Numbered from the stretch's first letter, positions 35,560 to 48,061 are shown. The stretch: DNA of 64,000 nucleotides from Corythucha ciliata (GCA_038030265.1 CM075939.1:18705253-18769252); one strand, 5' to 3'. The notes: generated from the sequence alone by a model not told the origin. Numbers and translations are program-made.

Positions 35560-38335
35560 GGGCGGATTTAAGGTAAAATGCTTAGAGAGACTAGTCTGAG
35601 CTAATGATCCCCTCCCCCCTCGCAGATCAAGTCAAATTCCAATTTTTGTGGATTATTGCTCTCAGAACGAATTTCAAAGGTTTTCCTCGCTCATAAAGCC
35701 AATATCACTGAATTGACTCCCTAAAAAGCCCATTTGCACCGGGTTGACTCTTCATGAATGCAATTTCGCTCATCAGACACTTTCGACGTCCAAATATCAC
35801 GGATTGAACACAACGAAAAACCCAAGTTCGTGGTTTTGGCTACTTCAATAACCAAATTTGCCGGTTTGGCACTTTTTGAGACCAAATTTGTCGAATTTCG
35901 TAGGTCAGAAACCAATTTCGTGGGGCTGGCTCCCTTAAGACAATCCAATTTTACACGATTTCACACCTTTTTGAAGGATAAATGAGCGTGCTGGCTCATT
36001 TTAAAGAGAAATTCACGGCTCTGGCTGTTTTTAAAAACAAAATATCGCAGGGTCCAGACACGGATCCAAGAGAGGCCAAGGGAGAGGCTTGTGTCCTTCG
36101 CTGTAATGAAAATGGCTTGCTATCAATTCACTGCCTATTCCCAGCTGAAAACGCCTTAAAAATTGCCAAACTGGCAATTACCGCTCTAAAAAAAAGTCCA
36201 ACGGACTTCACGCGGTCTAGACTCGTGCAGCGTGCAGCCCTGAAAATGCATGAAAAGATCATGAATCCCGCTATGAAACTGGCTAAATCTTCAAAGGTGA
36301 ATGAACCCCGATAATGCATCGTGGGCTAAATCTTCCATTCACGAGCTAAAACTAGCGATTCCCGCTCTAAAAGAGGCCAAGCTGACGTAACGAGCTACAA
36401 AAATGGGCAAACTAACAATTCACGCTCCACAAATCCCTAAAGAGACAATTCCTGCCCTAAATATTCCGAAATCACCCATTTGCGCGCCAAGAATGCCCAA
36501 ACTGACCATTCGGGCGTTGGCTTGACGGGACTAATTGCGTCCTTTAAAAAGCAAAACTGACGATTCGCGCTTATTATAAATGTCCCAACAGACTTTACGA
36601 ACCCTAAATGGAAAAACTGACGATTTATGCTCTGAAAATATCACACTGGATAATCACTCTTTATAAAATACTATACTGACAATTTGCGCCCTATAGAAAT
36701 GGCAAGCTGACCATTCGCACCCCATAAATGGCGTGACGGACTATTCGCAACTTTAAAAATGGCAGAACTGACTGCTAATGTTCTCTAAAATGGTTAAAAT
36801 AATAATTCATGCAATGAAAATGTCAAAACTTAGTTCGTAACATACAATTGACTAAAATAAGTATTCATGCCCTAGGAATGGCCTTACTGGCAGCGTTAAA
36901 ATTGCCAAACTGGCTATTCACACCCTATAAAATTGGTAAAACTGACTCTATGCGGCCTACGATGAATGATTCAAATGATTGTTCGCACTTTGAAAATCAC
37001 CAAGCAGATGATTCATGTCCTGAATTTGGCTAAGTTGGCGATTCGCGCGTCAGAAATAGTCATACTGAGCCTTCTCGCCTTGTAAATGTTCAAACTGACG
37101 ATCCTGGCCTTAAAAACTGGCTATATACGCCCTGTAAATGACATACTCAACTCGTACCAGCAATTCACGGTCTAAAAATGGCCTAACTGGTCATTTGTGC
37201 TCTACAGAGGCTAAACAGACGATTCGCGCCTTCAAAGTGGCTATCTGCACCCAAAAAATGGCCAAACAGAGCTATTTTTGTGCCCTTCAAGCGACAAACT
37301 GACCACTTGCGATTGCGCACCGAGCATGGGCCGTCCTCACCGAACCACTCCCCACCACCAACCAGCGTTAGCTACATGGACTGGATAAACTTTTTTGATT
37401 TGATCTGAAAATATAAATTGCTATAAAATTGCTTGATTGGCAAATCACGCCTTAAAAATGGCTAAATATGCTAATACGTGCCAGTGAAATGGTGAAACTT
37501 ACCATTCGTAGTGCAAAAATGGACAAACTGAGCCACCACGCCTAGAAAAAGGCTAAAAATGCAGACGATTTGTGTCCTGAAAATAGCGGAACTAATCGTT
37601 TGCGTTTTGGAAATGCCTTAACTGACGATTCTGCCATTAAAATGCCTAATGTGACTTGCTGCTGGTTGGACCTAAAAAAGTAATTTCACGGAATTCACTG
37701 CGCCAAAAACAAATTTTTGCTCGTTCGAAACTTCGAAAAATGGTGAATCCACAACGATCCATGCCTTATAAATTGCTAAACTAACCGTTCGCACCCTAAA
37801 ATTGACTTAACAGACGATTTCGTCCCCTGCAAATAGTCAAACGGACTAATGACGCCCTAAAAATGGCTAAAATGACGATCCGCGCCTTGGAAATGCCTAA
37901 AATGACAACTCGCACCTTGAAAATGGCCAAAAAAGTCGTTCCGGGCCATTAAAAATGACTGAACTGACGATTCGTGCTCTGAAATAACCAAACGCCTCAA
38001 AAATTTCCAAAGTTCCGGTCTAAAAATGGTCAAACAGGTCATTCGCGCTCTTTGGAAAGCGCCAGGGACAACGACAATTCGTCCCTTGAAAGTGGTAGAA
38101 CAGTCTGGGACAAGTCCTCGGGCTGCTGGTCGTATTGACAATTTATGCCCTCCTCCACCACAATGGCAATACTGACAGATTTGCGCCTTGAAAAACGACC
38201 ACTAGCGTTCCAATAATGGCCAAATTGACCATTCGTACCTTAAAAATGCCTGAACTGACGATTCGTACCCTAACTATCACCAAAACGACTAGTCAGGCAC
38301 TAAAAATTGCAAACTAAGTCACTGATGAGAATTCG
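35560..38335. repeat. Long degenerate satellite, 30-bp unit (family 1)
   Basis: Roughly 90 diverged units of about 30 bp. The consensus elements are CTAAAAATGGC(C/T)AAACTGAC followed by GATTCGCGCC. Units vary strongly, with the first 400 bp most diverged (ACCAAATTTG variants). The start has a hAT-like terminus GGGGCGGATTTAAGG at about 35560, which may pair with CCTTTATCCGCC at 40262-40273. Open frames inside are by-products of the repeat period being a multiple of three. Confidence 0.9.
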
Positions 38336-40190
38336 GGTTTCAGACCGCACGGATTTTCTTAATGTTCGAAACTGTCAGTTTCGGTCGAGCTGTCAATTTT
38401 GCCCTTAAAACTGATAATTTCGTCTTTGGAAAACTCTCAATTTCGCCCCAGAAACTGGCAGTCTTGACTTGAAATCTGTCAATTTCCTCCTACAAAACAG
38501 ATCACAAAACTTGACTTCGAGATTCAGCAGCAGACCGTTCGGGCTCACAACATGAGGTTTTTGGGCCCCTTCACATGAAATAGTCGAGTTCTTAAAACTC
38601 TCAAAACAATTCTGTCCCGTAAACTGTCTTTTTCGTCCTGGGGACTGTAAATTTCTAGTTGAAACTATCAGTATCGATCTAACACTGTCAATTTTGTCCT
38701 ATGAAGGTCAATTCAGTCATTCAAAACTGTCAATTTCGTCGTCAAAACTATACCGATATCATGCTAAAACTGTCAATTTCGCCCCACAAACTGTCAATTT
38801 CGTCCTCGAATCTGCCAATTTCTTCCTAGAAAATGTGCCAAGGGATTTCGGAAACTGACGGTTATTAAACCCCTTCACCGGAAACTGTCCATTTCGTCGT
38901 TCAAAACTGTCAATTTCGCCCTATAAACTGTCAAGTAAATGTTCAAATCTAACGATTTCGTCCTGGAAACTGTCAATTTTGTTGAAAGAACGCAGTAATA
39001 TTTGTCTCTCCACTTTCGTTTTATTATTGCAAAACTATACTTTTCGGCCTATGGGTTCTCGGCCATTATCAATGCATAAATCCTCGTCACCCTTTGGTAA
39101 AAAATCAGTATGGTTAAAGCCTGGAAAACGATTTCAAATCTATACTCAAACCTATACTATCTATACTCAAATCTATGAAATCGTTTTTGACGGGGTAGGC
39201 TTTAACCCTACTGATTTTTTACCAGAGGGTGACGAGGATTTATGCATTGATAATGGCCGAGAACCCATAGGCCGAAAACTATAGTTTTGCAATCAGAAAA
39301 AGGAAGGTGGAGAGACAAATAATACTGCGTTCTTTCAATCACCTTGGTCTCCACGATGTCGCCTACAGATAATGGAGTCAATTTTGTTCTTCAAACCATG
39401 AATTTCATCAGGGAAACTGTTAATTTCGTCTTTTAAACTGTCAATTTCTTCCTAGAATCGTCAATTTCGTCCCTGAAACAGTCACTTTCGTCGCCAAACC
39501 TATCAGTGTCGTCCTGAAACTGCCAATTTCGTCCTGAAAACTGTCAATTTCGTTCATGAATCATTCAAAACTGTCAATTTCGTCCTGGAAACTATCAACT
39601 TGCATTTGTTCAGAAAACAGTCAATTCCTTTCTGAAACTGTCCATTTTGTCAAGGAAATTGTAAATTTCGTTGTCAAAACTATCAATGGCGTCCTAAAAC
39701 TGATAATTTCATCCTATAAACTGTCAATTTCGTCCTCAAATTCGCCAATTTCACCCTAGATACTGTCAATTTCAGTAATAATTATAAATCACGTGTAAAC
39801 AAGTAAAGTGTGTGCTCTCGCCCTCGTTCACGACACCTCATGGTAGTTGGGCGTAAAGTTCCGTTGGATTACAGTCAATTTCAACATTCAAAACTGTGAA
39901 TGTCGTACTTCAAACTGTCAATTTCGACTTACAATACTGTCAATTTTGCCTCAGGAACTGACAATTTTGTCTTGAAATCTCAATTTCATCCAACATATTA
40001 AATATCCCAAACCTTGATTAGTGATTAGGAGGCTTTTCAACAGAGTACGAGAAACTATCAACATCGTCGTTCAAAAATGTCAATTTCGTTCTGGGAACTA
40101 TAAATTTTGTTCTCGAAACACTGCCATTGTCGCCCTATAGACAATGTCATTTTCGGCGTTAAAAACTGTCAATTTGACAGTTTTTTGAAA
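38336..40190. repeat. Long degenerate satellite, 20-bp unit (family 3)
   Basis: Many units of about 20 bp around AAACTGTCAATTTCGTCCT, directly continuing the 30-bp array. It is interrupted by a foldback at 38983-39345. The unit resembles the 30-bp unit with an internal block of about ten bases (AAAAATGGCT) missing. Confidence 0.9.
38983..39345. mobile_element. Foldback element within the 20-bp satellite
   Basis: The arms are about 160 bp with more than 90 percent pairing by eye. GAAAGAACGCAGTAATATTT on the left is complementary to the right end, and CCTATGGGTTCTCGGCCATT with ATCAATGCATAAATCCTCGT pairs exactly with the right arm. The loop (about 39155-39175) contains short TATACTCAAA repeats. 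Both strands carry similar open frames only because of the symmetry. Confidence 0.85.
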
Positions 40191-40274
40191 ATATTCTAGA
40201 GAATAAACATTTGGTGGGGGGACTAATTCGACCAACTAGGGGGGTTAAGTCCCTACAGCCCCCTTTATCCGCCA

Positions 40275-42785
40275 ATGCATATGGCTCAATATCGTTACTA
40301 TTGTATTGAAACTTCACTCCAATTTTCATTCCAACTTAAACGAAACATGACCCTACCAAACTCAATTGACTTCAAGAAACAGCGAGCAATTGAGCGACGA
40401 TTGAAACGCGATGCAAAAACGCAATCATGGAGACAATATGTATCTACACTTACAACAGACGCACCGTCGAACGAGGTATGGCGAAAAATACAGACACTCA
40501 AGGGATCGTCCACCTCTGGGTCCTTAGCATTTCTTATTGATAGTGAAGGTCACCTTCGAACTGATGTGACAGAAATTGCTGATTGCTTCGCGGATCATTA
40601 CTCCAAAGTTTTATCAAAAGATAGTTATCCTGCTGAAATTATAAATTCCGTTGAGCCTTGCTTAAACGATGCAGCGATCGAACTCGATTTTGCGGAACCT
40701 ACATTCGAGCCTTACAACGCCCCGTTCTCTCTCAACGAACTAAATAAGGTTATTAAATCACTTTCAACAAAAAAAGCCCCCTGGATTAGATACTATACCA
40801 AACGAAATGATAATACATTTGCCCCAACCTGCTAGAATGCATCTTCTAGAGTTCTACAGTCTTCTATGGGCAAGTGGTGTATATCCACGTGCGTGGAAGA
40901 CATCGATAATTATTCCAGTGAATAAGAAGCCGGGTAAGAATCCTCAGATCGCTGGGAGCTACCGCCCAATCTCTCTCACAAGCTGTCTTGGGAAAGTTTA
41001 CGAAGGCCTAATTAATTCGAGGCTTATGAATGAAATGGAACACCAAGGTCTACTAAACCCATTTCAAACAAGATTTAGGGCCGGCCATTCGACGACCGAT
41101 CTCTCAGTTTATATAGAGAAAACGCTCCAAGATTCTTTTACGCGAAGAAACCACGTTACTGCAGTGTTTTTTTGACTTGCAAAGCGCATTTGATGGAGTG
41201 TGGCGACCATACTCAACCATACTTCACCGACCATACTTCAATGCAATTGAAGGACCATACTTCAATGCAATTGAAGGAATGGGGCTTCAAAGAAAATCTA
41301 CCCCTTACTATACGCAGCTTCCTTGAAGATCGAGATTTTATGGTAAGAGTAGGTGCAACACTCTCGCCATAACGTAAGTCAGATTTAGGCATACCCCAGG
41401 GGTCTGTACTTAGTGCTACTATATTTTTAATTGCTATAAACGGGCTGACAGACGGCATTTTCCCAGTTATGCACAGATCCTTGTATGCTGATGATTTGGC
41501 AATTTTCATAGAGCATGCAAAAGATAACTCAGAAGCCGAAAATATTCTGCAGTACAGCATAGACAAGCTAGTAATCGCGGCCTCAAAACGAGGACTTTCC
41601 TTCTAATAGGAAAAATCAACGGCTCTTCACTTCTGCATACTAAGGACACATAATCCACCACAATTAAGGCTCGGCAATGCTCCTATCCCGTATAAAGAAA
41701 CACACAAATTTCTTGGACTAATTTTCGACAGTGCTCTACGATGGAAAGCACACGTTCAGTATCTGACTGGGCGTTGCCAAAAGGATATTAATCTGCTTCG
41801 TTTAATTTCAAACCACAATTGGGGGGGGGGCGGATACGGAGCTTTTACTTCGTATCCTTGATGCTCTCGTTCGATCAAAAATTGATTATGGGTCGATTGT
41901 ATATGGTTCTGCCCGCGCCTCGTGGCTTCTACCGCTTGATCGCGTGTATCAAAGGGGAATACGAATTGCGACAGGAGCGTTTCGTACAAGCCCTAGTGAG
42001 GCCTTATTTCAAACCGTCATCTCAAACCGCCTGCCTCTGAAGTATCGTCGAAGACAAATGCTCATGCGATATGCTCTCAAAATTAAATCCTGCCCAAACC
42101 ACTTCCTGAATTCTGAAATTTCTCAAAACGAATTACTAGACACTTATCGTGCTCCCCAGTCGAACCCGTCCGTCCTTGATCAGAGCTCAAGAACTGCTGA
42201 AGAACCTTTGTCAACGGTCATGCAAGACGCAATACACCAAATAAACAGTGCAATACGGGAGTCATGGCAAGAAGAGTGGAACCGTAGTTCAACACAACTA
42301 AGATGCATTTATCCGGAAGTCAAAAATAATTCAATAATAAATCTAAAACTGTCTAGAAGAGACAGCATTGTTTATATAAGGCTATGCATTGGACATACGA
42401 AACTAACGCACTCATTTCACCTTACTGGTACCCGCCGTCCGTTGTGTGAAACTTGTGATGAGCCTTTGACAGTGGAGAATATCCTTATCCATTGTAGACA
42501 GATTTCATTGAGGAGAATTACCCATAGTCTTCCAAGAACATTATCTGGAATTTTAAACCCTATACATATAAATGCACTCAATGCATATCTCAAGTCGACA
42601 AACCTATATGAAACCATTTGACAGAAATATGAGTAGATCATACAGATAAAGAATAGATCGCGCAGATGAATCAATGAGTTATAAGGCTATTGACCTCGAT
42701 GTCGATGCCTTGGAGTGGGTTTTAGTCGGTAGGGCGTAGCGTGCATTTCCACCTCCCCCATAAAATAAAAAAAATATAAAAAATG
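40275..42785 (+). pseudogene. I/R1-like LINE, copy 2: RT without RNase H, multiply frameshifted
   Basis: A copy related to the LINE at the left edge. It begins in the linker before RT (LKRDAKTQSWRQYVSTL), so endonuclease and ORF1 are missing. RT motifs are present: SYRPISLTS (about 40960), FFDLQSAFDGVW across a T-run frameshift near 41165-41172, LGIPQGSVLSATIF (about 41385), and SLYADDLAIF (about 41485). The breaks are an extra C near 40782, an extra T near 41170, a 24-bp tandem duplication at 41231-41278, a frame change near 41370, a stop near 41604, and a G-run shift near 41821-41830. After the RT thumb the sequence goes straight to the C-terminal knuckle region (HSFHLTGTRRPLCETCDEPL). The roughly 200-residue RNase H segment of copy 1 is absent. 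The 3' box lies at 42685-42709, and an A-rich tail ends near 42785. Confidence 0.9.
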
Positions 42786-43978
42786 CAAATGAAAAAACAA
42801 GGGATCTTAAACGATATATTTTAGTATTATAAGAGTGATAAGTGTAACCGTTTCTATTTAGTTTAAAGAGCAACATTTTTAGTGACATTTTATCAGCCAC
42901 CATTTTTCCCACGCAATTTTCACGTTTGAGCCACAGGCAAGAAAAAAATTGCAACATAAGAGAGCCTGTCGCTAAGCTCGTTAGGGGTTTATTAGGATAT
43001 TTCACCCCGCTTGACAAAAAATTTGAATTAGAAATAAAATAAAACATAGGAATAGAATAGAGAGAGAGGGAAATGTGGATGAATGAATTCAGGAAATGAC
43101 ACACCGAATAAGACTCACCATCACAAATTATTATTTTGAGTTCCTTTTGGGTCCCACCGGACACTTGCAAAATTAGCGCCAACGCGACAAAATGTTAGGT
43201 AAACTTTTAACACCTTTTTAAACGAAATGGTTAGAAACGAGCGCGTACTTGACGGCCTCAAACGAGGGAATAAATGAAAAAACGGAGAAGGCTATAGAGG
43301 GTTTTTGGGGGAAAGGAGCAGTCTTCTTTTTTGCCACTTCGTTTCTTTGTTGAGCATTGTATGCTGACCTAAAACCGTTTGCTCACCCAAGTTATTGCCT
43401 CCTCTTTCTAACTTTTTTTTTCTATTTTACGACAAGAAAAGGGCACAATTGTGCTCATCTCATAGGCTGCAAAGTGTGTCTGTCGACGAGCCGCTGGTGA
43501 GCCGGGCATTCTCCAGCAGTGGCGGTTCCAGGGGCCAAAAAAAGGTGAGGCGATACCCCTTCACCCCCAACCCATACCATTACATCTGAGCACAGAGCTG
43601 AGAACAGCACAAGATGGAACCCAACATAGAAAAAAATTATTTGAGTACGAACCATACACGCTCTGGAAAAATCATTCAATGATTAATGTTTTCAGATTTT
43701 TCGGGTCCCGTTTTCCTAAAGTAAGACGGGTGAGAGTGATGGCTAGAAAAATAGTTATTTCAACGTGCAGCTCTTAGCAAGTTCACTTACGAGTACCTAG
43801 ATCCCAGAGCTTGGAATTTGAAACAATTTTACCCTTTTTATTGACGGGATATTTTTAAGGTGGCTCTATTTACATTAAATAACTAAATCCATGAGATTCC
43901 TCTCATGAGCGGAATGAAGTTTCTATCAACATCAACATACAAATGATCCGCAGGACGATTCATTTTTACCTCAATAAG
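42786..43978. other. Non-coding intron sequence
   Basis: No supported gene. A GTGGCGGTTCCAGGGG motif at about 43520 resembles a hAT-type terminus. Confidence 0.4.
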
Positions 43979-43987
43979 AGGACTAGC

Positions 43988-45976
43988 CAGTAGCGGATCA
44001 AGGATTTCATCTTGGGAGGGGTTCTACCATGAATCTCTCTTTTTTTCTTGAGTTTCAGCCGCAAACTTGTCTCTACAGGAACCGTGAACCGGTGTTTACT
44101 CAATTTTAGCCGTGAATTGGAGGATTTTAGAGGATTTATCGTTTTTCTCTATTTCAGCAGCGAGTAAGCGCTTCTTATACCCACACCCACCACGGCCGTG
44201 CATTTTCCCTTATTTAATCAGCGAATGAGCTCTTTATCTAAATTTTAGACAGAAATTAGCGGTTTGCCTCAGTTTTAGCAACGAGTTAAAGTTCCCCCTC
44301 ACTGTTTTAGCATTTTTCTTCACTTCTTAGTCATCCGAATCAGCGTTTTTTATTTTTGCTGAGAATTATTTCTGAATTTTAGCTGTGAATTATTCCTCAA
44401 TTTCACCCCTGAATCACCGCTTTTAATCAATTTCAGCTCCGAGTTGGAAGAATTTCCACATAATCCGTGAATTGGCGTTTTTCTCCATTCAGCTCCGAAT
44501 GAGCGCTTTATTGAAGTATTAGCCGCGAATTAACGCCTTTTCTCCATTTCAGCCGGGAAATAGCGGTCAGAGGTTCAGTTTTAGTCGTGAACAAGCGGGA
44601 TTTCCGAATACGTCCGTGAATTAGCGTTTTTTCAATGTTTCACAGCTTCACATGCCGTGAATTAGCGCTATATCTCATTTTAGCCGCGAATTATATTCCC
44701 AATGCGTTGGATTATTTCTTAAATTTAGCCGCGAATCATCGCATTCTTCAATCTTAGCTGTAAATTAGCGCATTTTCTCGAATTGGTCCGCTAATTAGCA
44801 TCTTTCTCCGTTCAAGCTGATGATAAGAGCTTTTTACCAGAATTAGACAGGAGTTTAAGATTTCATTTTCATTATTTTAGCTGCAAATGAGCGATCTATA
44901 TCAATTTTAGGCAGGAATTAGCGGTTTGTCTCAGTTTTAGCAGTGAATAAGCGGGTTTTTGATGACATCGTGTCCGTGAATTAGCTTTTTTCTTAATTTT
45001 TGCCGCGATGAAAGCGCTTTATCCCAATTTTAGTCGATAATTATATATCAAAGTCACCTGCGAATTGTATCGCGTTTCCTTTATTTTAGCCGTGAATTAG
45101 CGGATTTTTTCAAATTGATCCGTGAATTGGCGCATTTCTCTATTTTAGCTGCGAATGAGCGGTTTACTTTAATTCTAGGCCGAAATTTAGTAGATTTAGC
45201 CGCGAATTAGGTGGTTTTCTCAATTTTAGCTGTGAATAAGCGATTTTTCTCAATTTCAGTCCCGTTGTTGCTTCGAGAAATCACGAATTAGCGTTTTTGA
45301 GCCTTCTGAGCGATGGACGACTGCAGCTTTTTCTCAATTTTATGGCGGCGAATTAGCGCCTTTTCTCAATTATCGCCGGACATTAGTGTTTTTTCCATTT
45401 TTAGCCACGAATTAGTGATTTAATTAGTTTTATATTATGAGCAAGCGCTTTTTCGCTATTTCACTATTTCAGCCGCGAATTTTAGTGCTTTTCCCCTAAT
45501 ACTTGCCCCAAGACTAGCATATTAGAACGCCTTTTAAATGTTTTCCGTTGTTTAAAGGCCTTTAGAAACTTGAGATTAGCGTATTTTCTCTGTTTTGTCG
45601 GCGACGTTGTCTTCAGATATCTCTAATTTCTGTATTTTTCTTACTTTAATTGTCAAATGAGCGCTTGTTCTCAATACTTGCCGTTAATGAACGCTTCAAA
45701 ACCAAAAATCCATATTTTTCATCTTAAAGTGTTTCAGTACCCCCCCCCCTTCTAAATGGTGGCCTCACCATCATCATCGATGTGGCATTGACTGTTACAT
45801 TGTGAACGAGGGTTGATAGAGGGGTGTCATCTTTACAGCTCCCCCTTTTACAGTACTTTGGTGGGAGAAAAGTTAAATAAATCTCTTATTGGTACGGCGA
45901 TCAAGAAATTATAGCAGACACTATCTTCTTAGGGGGGGTTTGAACCCCCAAAACCCACCCCGTAAATCCGCCACAG
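43988..45976. mobile_element. hAT-like element enclosing a satellite array
   Basis: The left end is CAGTAGCGGATCAAGGATTT. The right end in reverse complement is CTGTGGCGGATTTACGGGG. Flanks AGGACTAGC (43979-43987) and AGGACTAC (45977-45984) match as an 8-bp target duplication with one extra G on the left. The interior is almost entirely the family 2 tandem array plus a short unique segment at 45720-45930. No transposase. Confidence 0.72.
44030..45720. repeat. Degenerate satellite, 29-30-bp unit (family 2), array 1
   Basis: Units contain CAATTTTAGCCGCGAATTAG followed by CGNTTTTTCT, heavily mutated. It lies within the hAT-like element at 43988-45976. The reverse complement shares ATTCGCG-CTAAAA with family 1. 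Confidence 0.9.
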
Positions 45977-45984
45977 AGGACTAC

Positions 45985-47131
45985 TGAAGTATTAAGTGTC
46001 AAATAGAATAAAAAATTTTGACTAATCGATGTTTTTCTACTCACAGTTGGGAAGAATCAAGAACAGAAACCGAAAGAATTTATCAGGTACAAGTAGGTAT
46101 GACACAGTCACGACTGCCGGCCCGATAACTCAGGAGATTGATAAAATAATAATAAATATATGATAAAATAATAATAAATATATAAATGCTAGACTCCACC
46201 ATGCGATCATAACATTTATTTTCCACTTGTTAGCCGTCGCCTAACGAACGCACGCGCTTTAGGCGGGGCAGAAGGCACCCCCTGGCCCCTTCACCAATTC
46301 CTCTACTCGTCCACCAACTAGGCAGGCAACGGTTAACATTTTTCCTCGCCCGTCGGCCCATCGGTTTCTCAAAGATCCCACCGGAGTCTGTACGACTACC
46401 GTCAATGAAACGGACCAATTCAACTAATATAAGTGTCCATGCAGCCGCTAGAGGACATCCGAGGCAAACTTAATTTTTGTGACCTTACACAGGACTTTTT
46501 TTCATTTTTAAACCAAAAATGGATATTTTAACTATTAATTTAACCCTTGATTTCTGTTGTTTTTCTTCCTGAGGCGATGCCTACCTTGCCTCAGGTGAAA
46601 AAACGTCACTGTTCTCCAGGATCAGTAAAACTCTTTGCAGCCGTGTTTCACATACTACATATTATTTTCTTTCCGGAAAGCAGAAAAACAAGTAAAAGAA
46701 CCGCACATAAACCCTATATCAATCAAACGTCTAGGGATTTTTTCATTCATGGGCGGGGTTTTTTCATTCTTTTTTACTATTCCCCCCCCCCCACCAATGA
46801 CTTAAGCAGCTTTGTAATCTGGGTTGTGGGGAGTAATATTTTCCCTAAACGAAGCGACGTCGAGAGCGTAAAACCTTTTAAAAGCTCCCAGAAAGGTTTG
46901 CAAACAGCTTTTATGTTAATTGACTCCTCCCTAAACTCCCTTTCCATCATCCTACGAACTACCTTACGGGAGCTTCCATCGCTTTACGCTTTTCCCATTC
47001 GTTTTACTTTTCTCATCACGAAATTTTTTTGTCCAGACCTCCCTGTAATTTACTTATTTGATTGTTTTTCATTAGTTAAATAATTTGCACTATTTGCAGT
47101 AATTTTCACACGAACTCATTTTCATTTCCAG
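45985..47131. other. End of the 39-kb intron
   Basis: A 20-bp tandem duplication of GATAAAATAATAATAAATAT lies near 46140-46180. A 178-codon open frame at 46547-47083 has no recognisable domain and abuts the exon, so it is most likely chance. The acceptor is TTTTCATTTCCAG at 47119-47131. Confidence 0.5.
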
Positions 47132-47339
47132 GTGGCGTGGTTGCGAGTTGATACCCAAACGATATTGACGATACACGGCCACGTGATAACGAAAAATCAC
47201 AGGATTGGTGTGACACACTCGGATCACAGGAACTGGTACCTTCACATAAAAGACGTGCGCCAGTCCGACCGCGGTTGGTACATGTGTCAAATCAATACGG
47301 ATCCAATGAAAAGTCAAGTTGGGTTTTTACAAGTTGTCG
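47132..47339 (+). CDS. DIP/lachesin-like Ig protein, exon completing Ig domain 1
   Basis: Starts in phase 0 after AG at 47130-47131 and ends in phase 1 before GTGAGT at 47340. It encodes VAWLRVDTQTILTIHGHV, then RIGVTHSDHRNWYLHIKDV, then DRGWYMCQINTDPMKSQVG. This contains the Ig core tryptophan and the D-x-G-x-Y-x-C motif with the second Ig1 cysteine. It is the most diagnostic part of the gene: the Ig1 face in this family contacts Dpr partners. The sequence before this exon is a 39-kb intron and the next intron is 563 bp. Confidence 0.96.
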
Positions 47340-47902
47340 GTGAGTTTACAATGGAAAACAGTTTATCAGGAACACATCCTCCTTTTTTAAAATTAGAAAA
47401 AGGTTGACTTGTTGCATTTGTAAGCAATAGGAATCTCCTCCCTTTTCTCAAAGAGTAATTCCAAAGTGTGGTTTTAAAGGGAATTATTAAACTTAGACAG
47501 AAGTACAAACAGGTCGTTTCTTGTCCTTGTTTTCTCTGTTCTCCTTATCCCTGAGTAGATTAACAACTACTTCGCTTAATGATAATTAAGGGTGGATGGG
47601 ACAGAGCAAGGGCCTGGTCCGTCATCCTTTAATGGAGTGCGATGAACTTTCTCTCCCCTCGAGTTTCTTAATTGCAAAACGAATCCTTTTCCGCCCCTTT
47701 TTGCTCGTTCTCCCAACTTACCTTTCCCGTTTCCAATTTTTTTTTTTTTTTTCTCCTTTTTAGGAGCCCGCGCCTCTGAAATTTAATTTACTTTTTTTCT
47801 TGAAGAGAAAAGAAAAAACAAACGTGTAAGGCTGTAACACGAAGGAGGGGGAACTGTTTTCACTCGTTCTGATTCTCACAAGTTTTCTCTTAATTTTTCC
47901 AG

Positions 47903-48061
47903 TTCCTCCAGATATTTTGGATTACGGAACGAGTACGGATGTTGTTGTCCGCGAGGGAAGTAACGTGACATTCAACTGCGCGGCTTCGGGATCCCCGACT
48001 CCAAATATCACGTGGAAGCGCGAAGGAGGAGATCCATTTCCAGGGCCTGATGGCCAGGAAG
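47903..48061 (+). CDS. DIP/lachesin-like Ig protein, exon for the first half of Ig domain 2
   Basis: Phase 1 in, phase 1 out. The acceptor is TTTTTCCAG (ends 47902) and the donor is GTAAAA at 48062. It encodes VPPDILDYGTSTDVVVREGS, then NVTFNCAASGSPTPNITWKR, with the first Ig2 cysteine and core tryptophan. NVT and NIT are candidate N-glycosylation sites. The following intron (48062-49822) contains the antisense serine protease homologue, and its start is a poly-A run directly after the donor. Confidence 0.95.

Noticed and set aside
35721..36319. Overlapping open frames on both strands with Lys/Asn-rich repeats
   Set aside because: The satellite period is close to 30 bp, a multiple of three, so frames stay open without coding.
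46547..47083. 178-codon open frame just before the Ig1 exon
   Set aside because: No domain, a Phe/Pro-rich composition from homopolymers, no start context, and it overlaps the approach to a splice acceptor. Best explained by chance.
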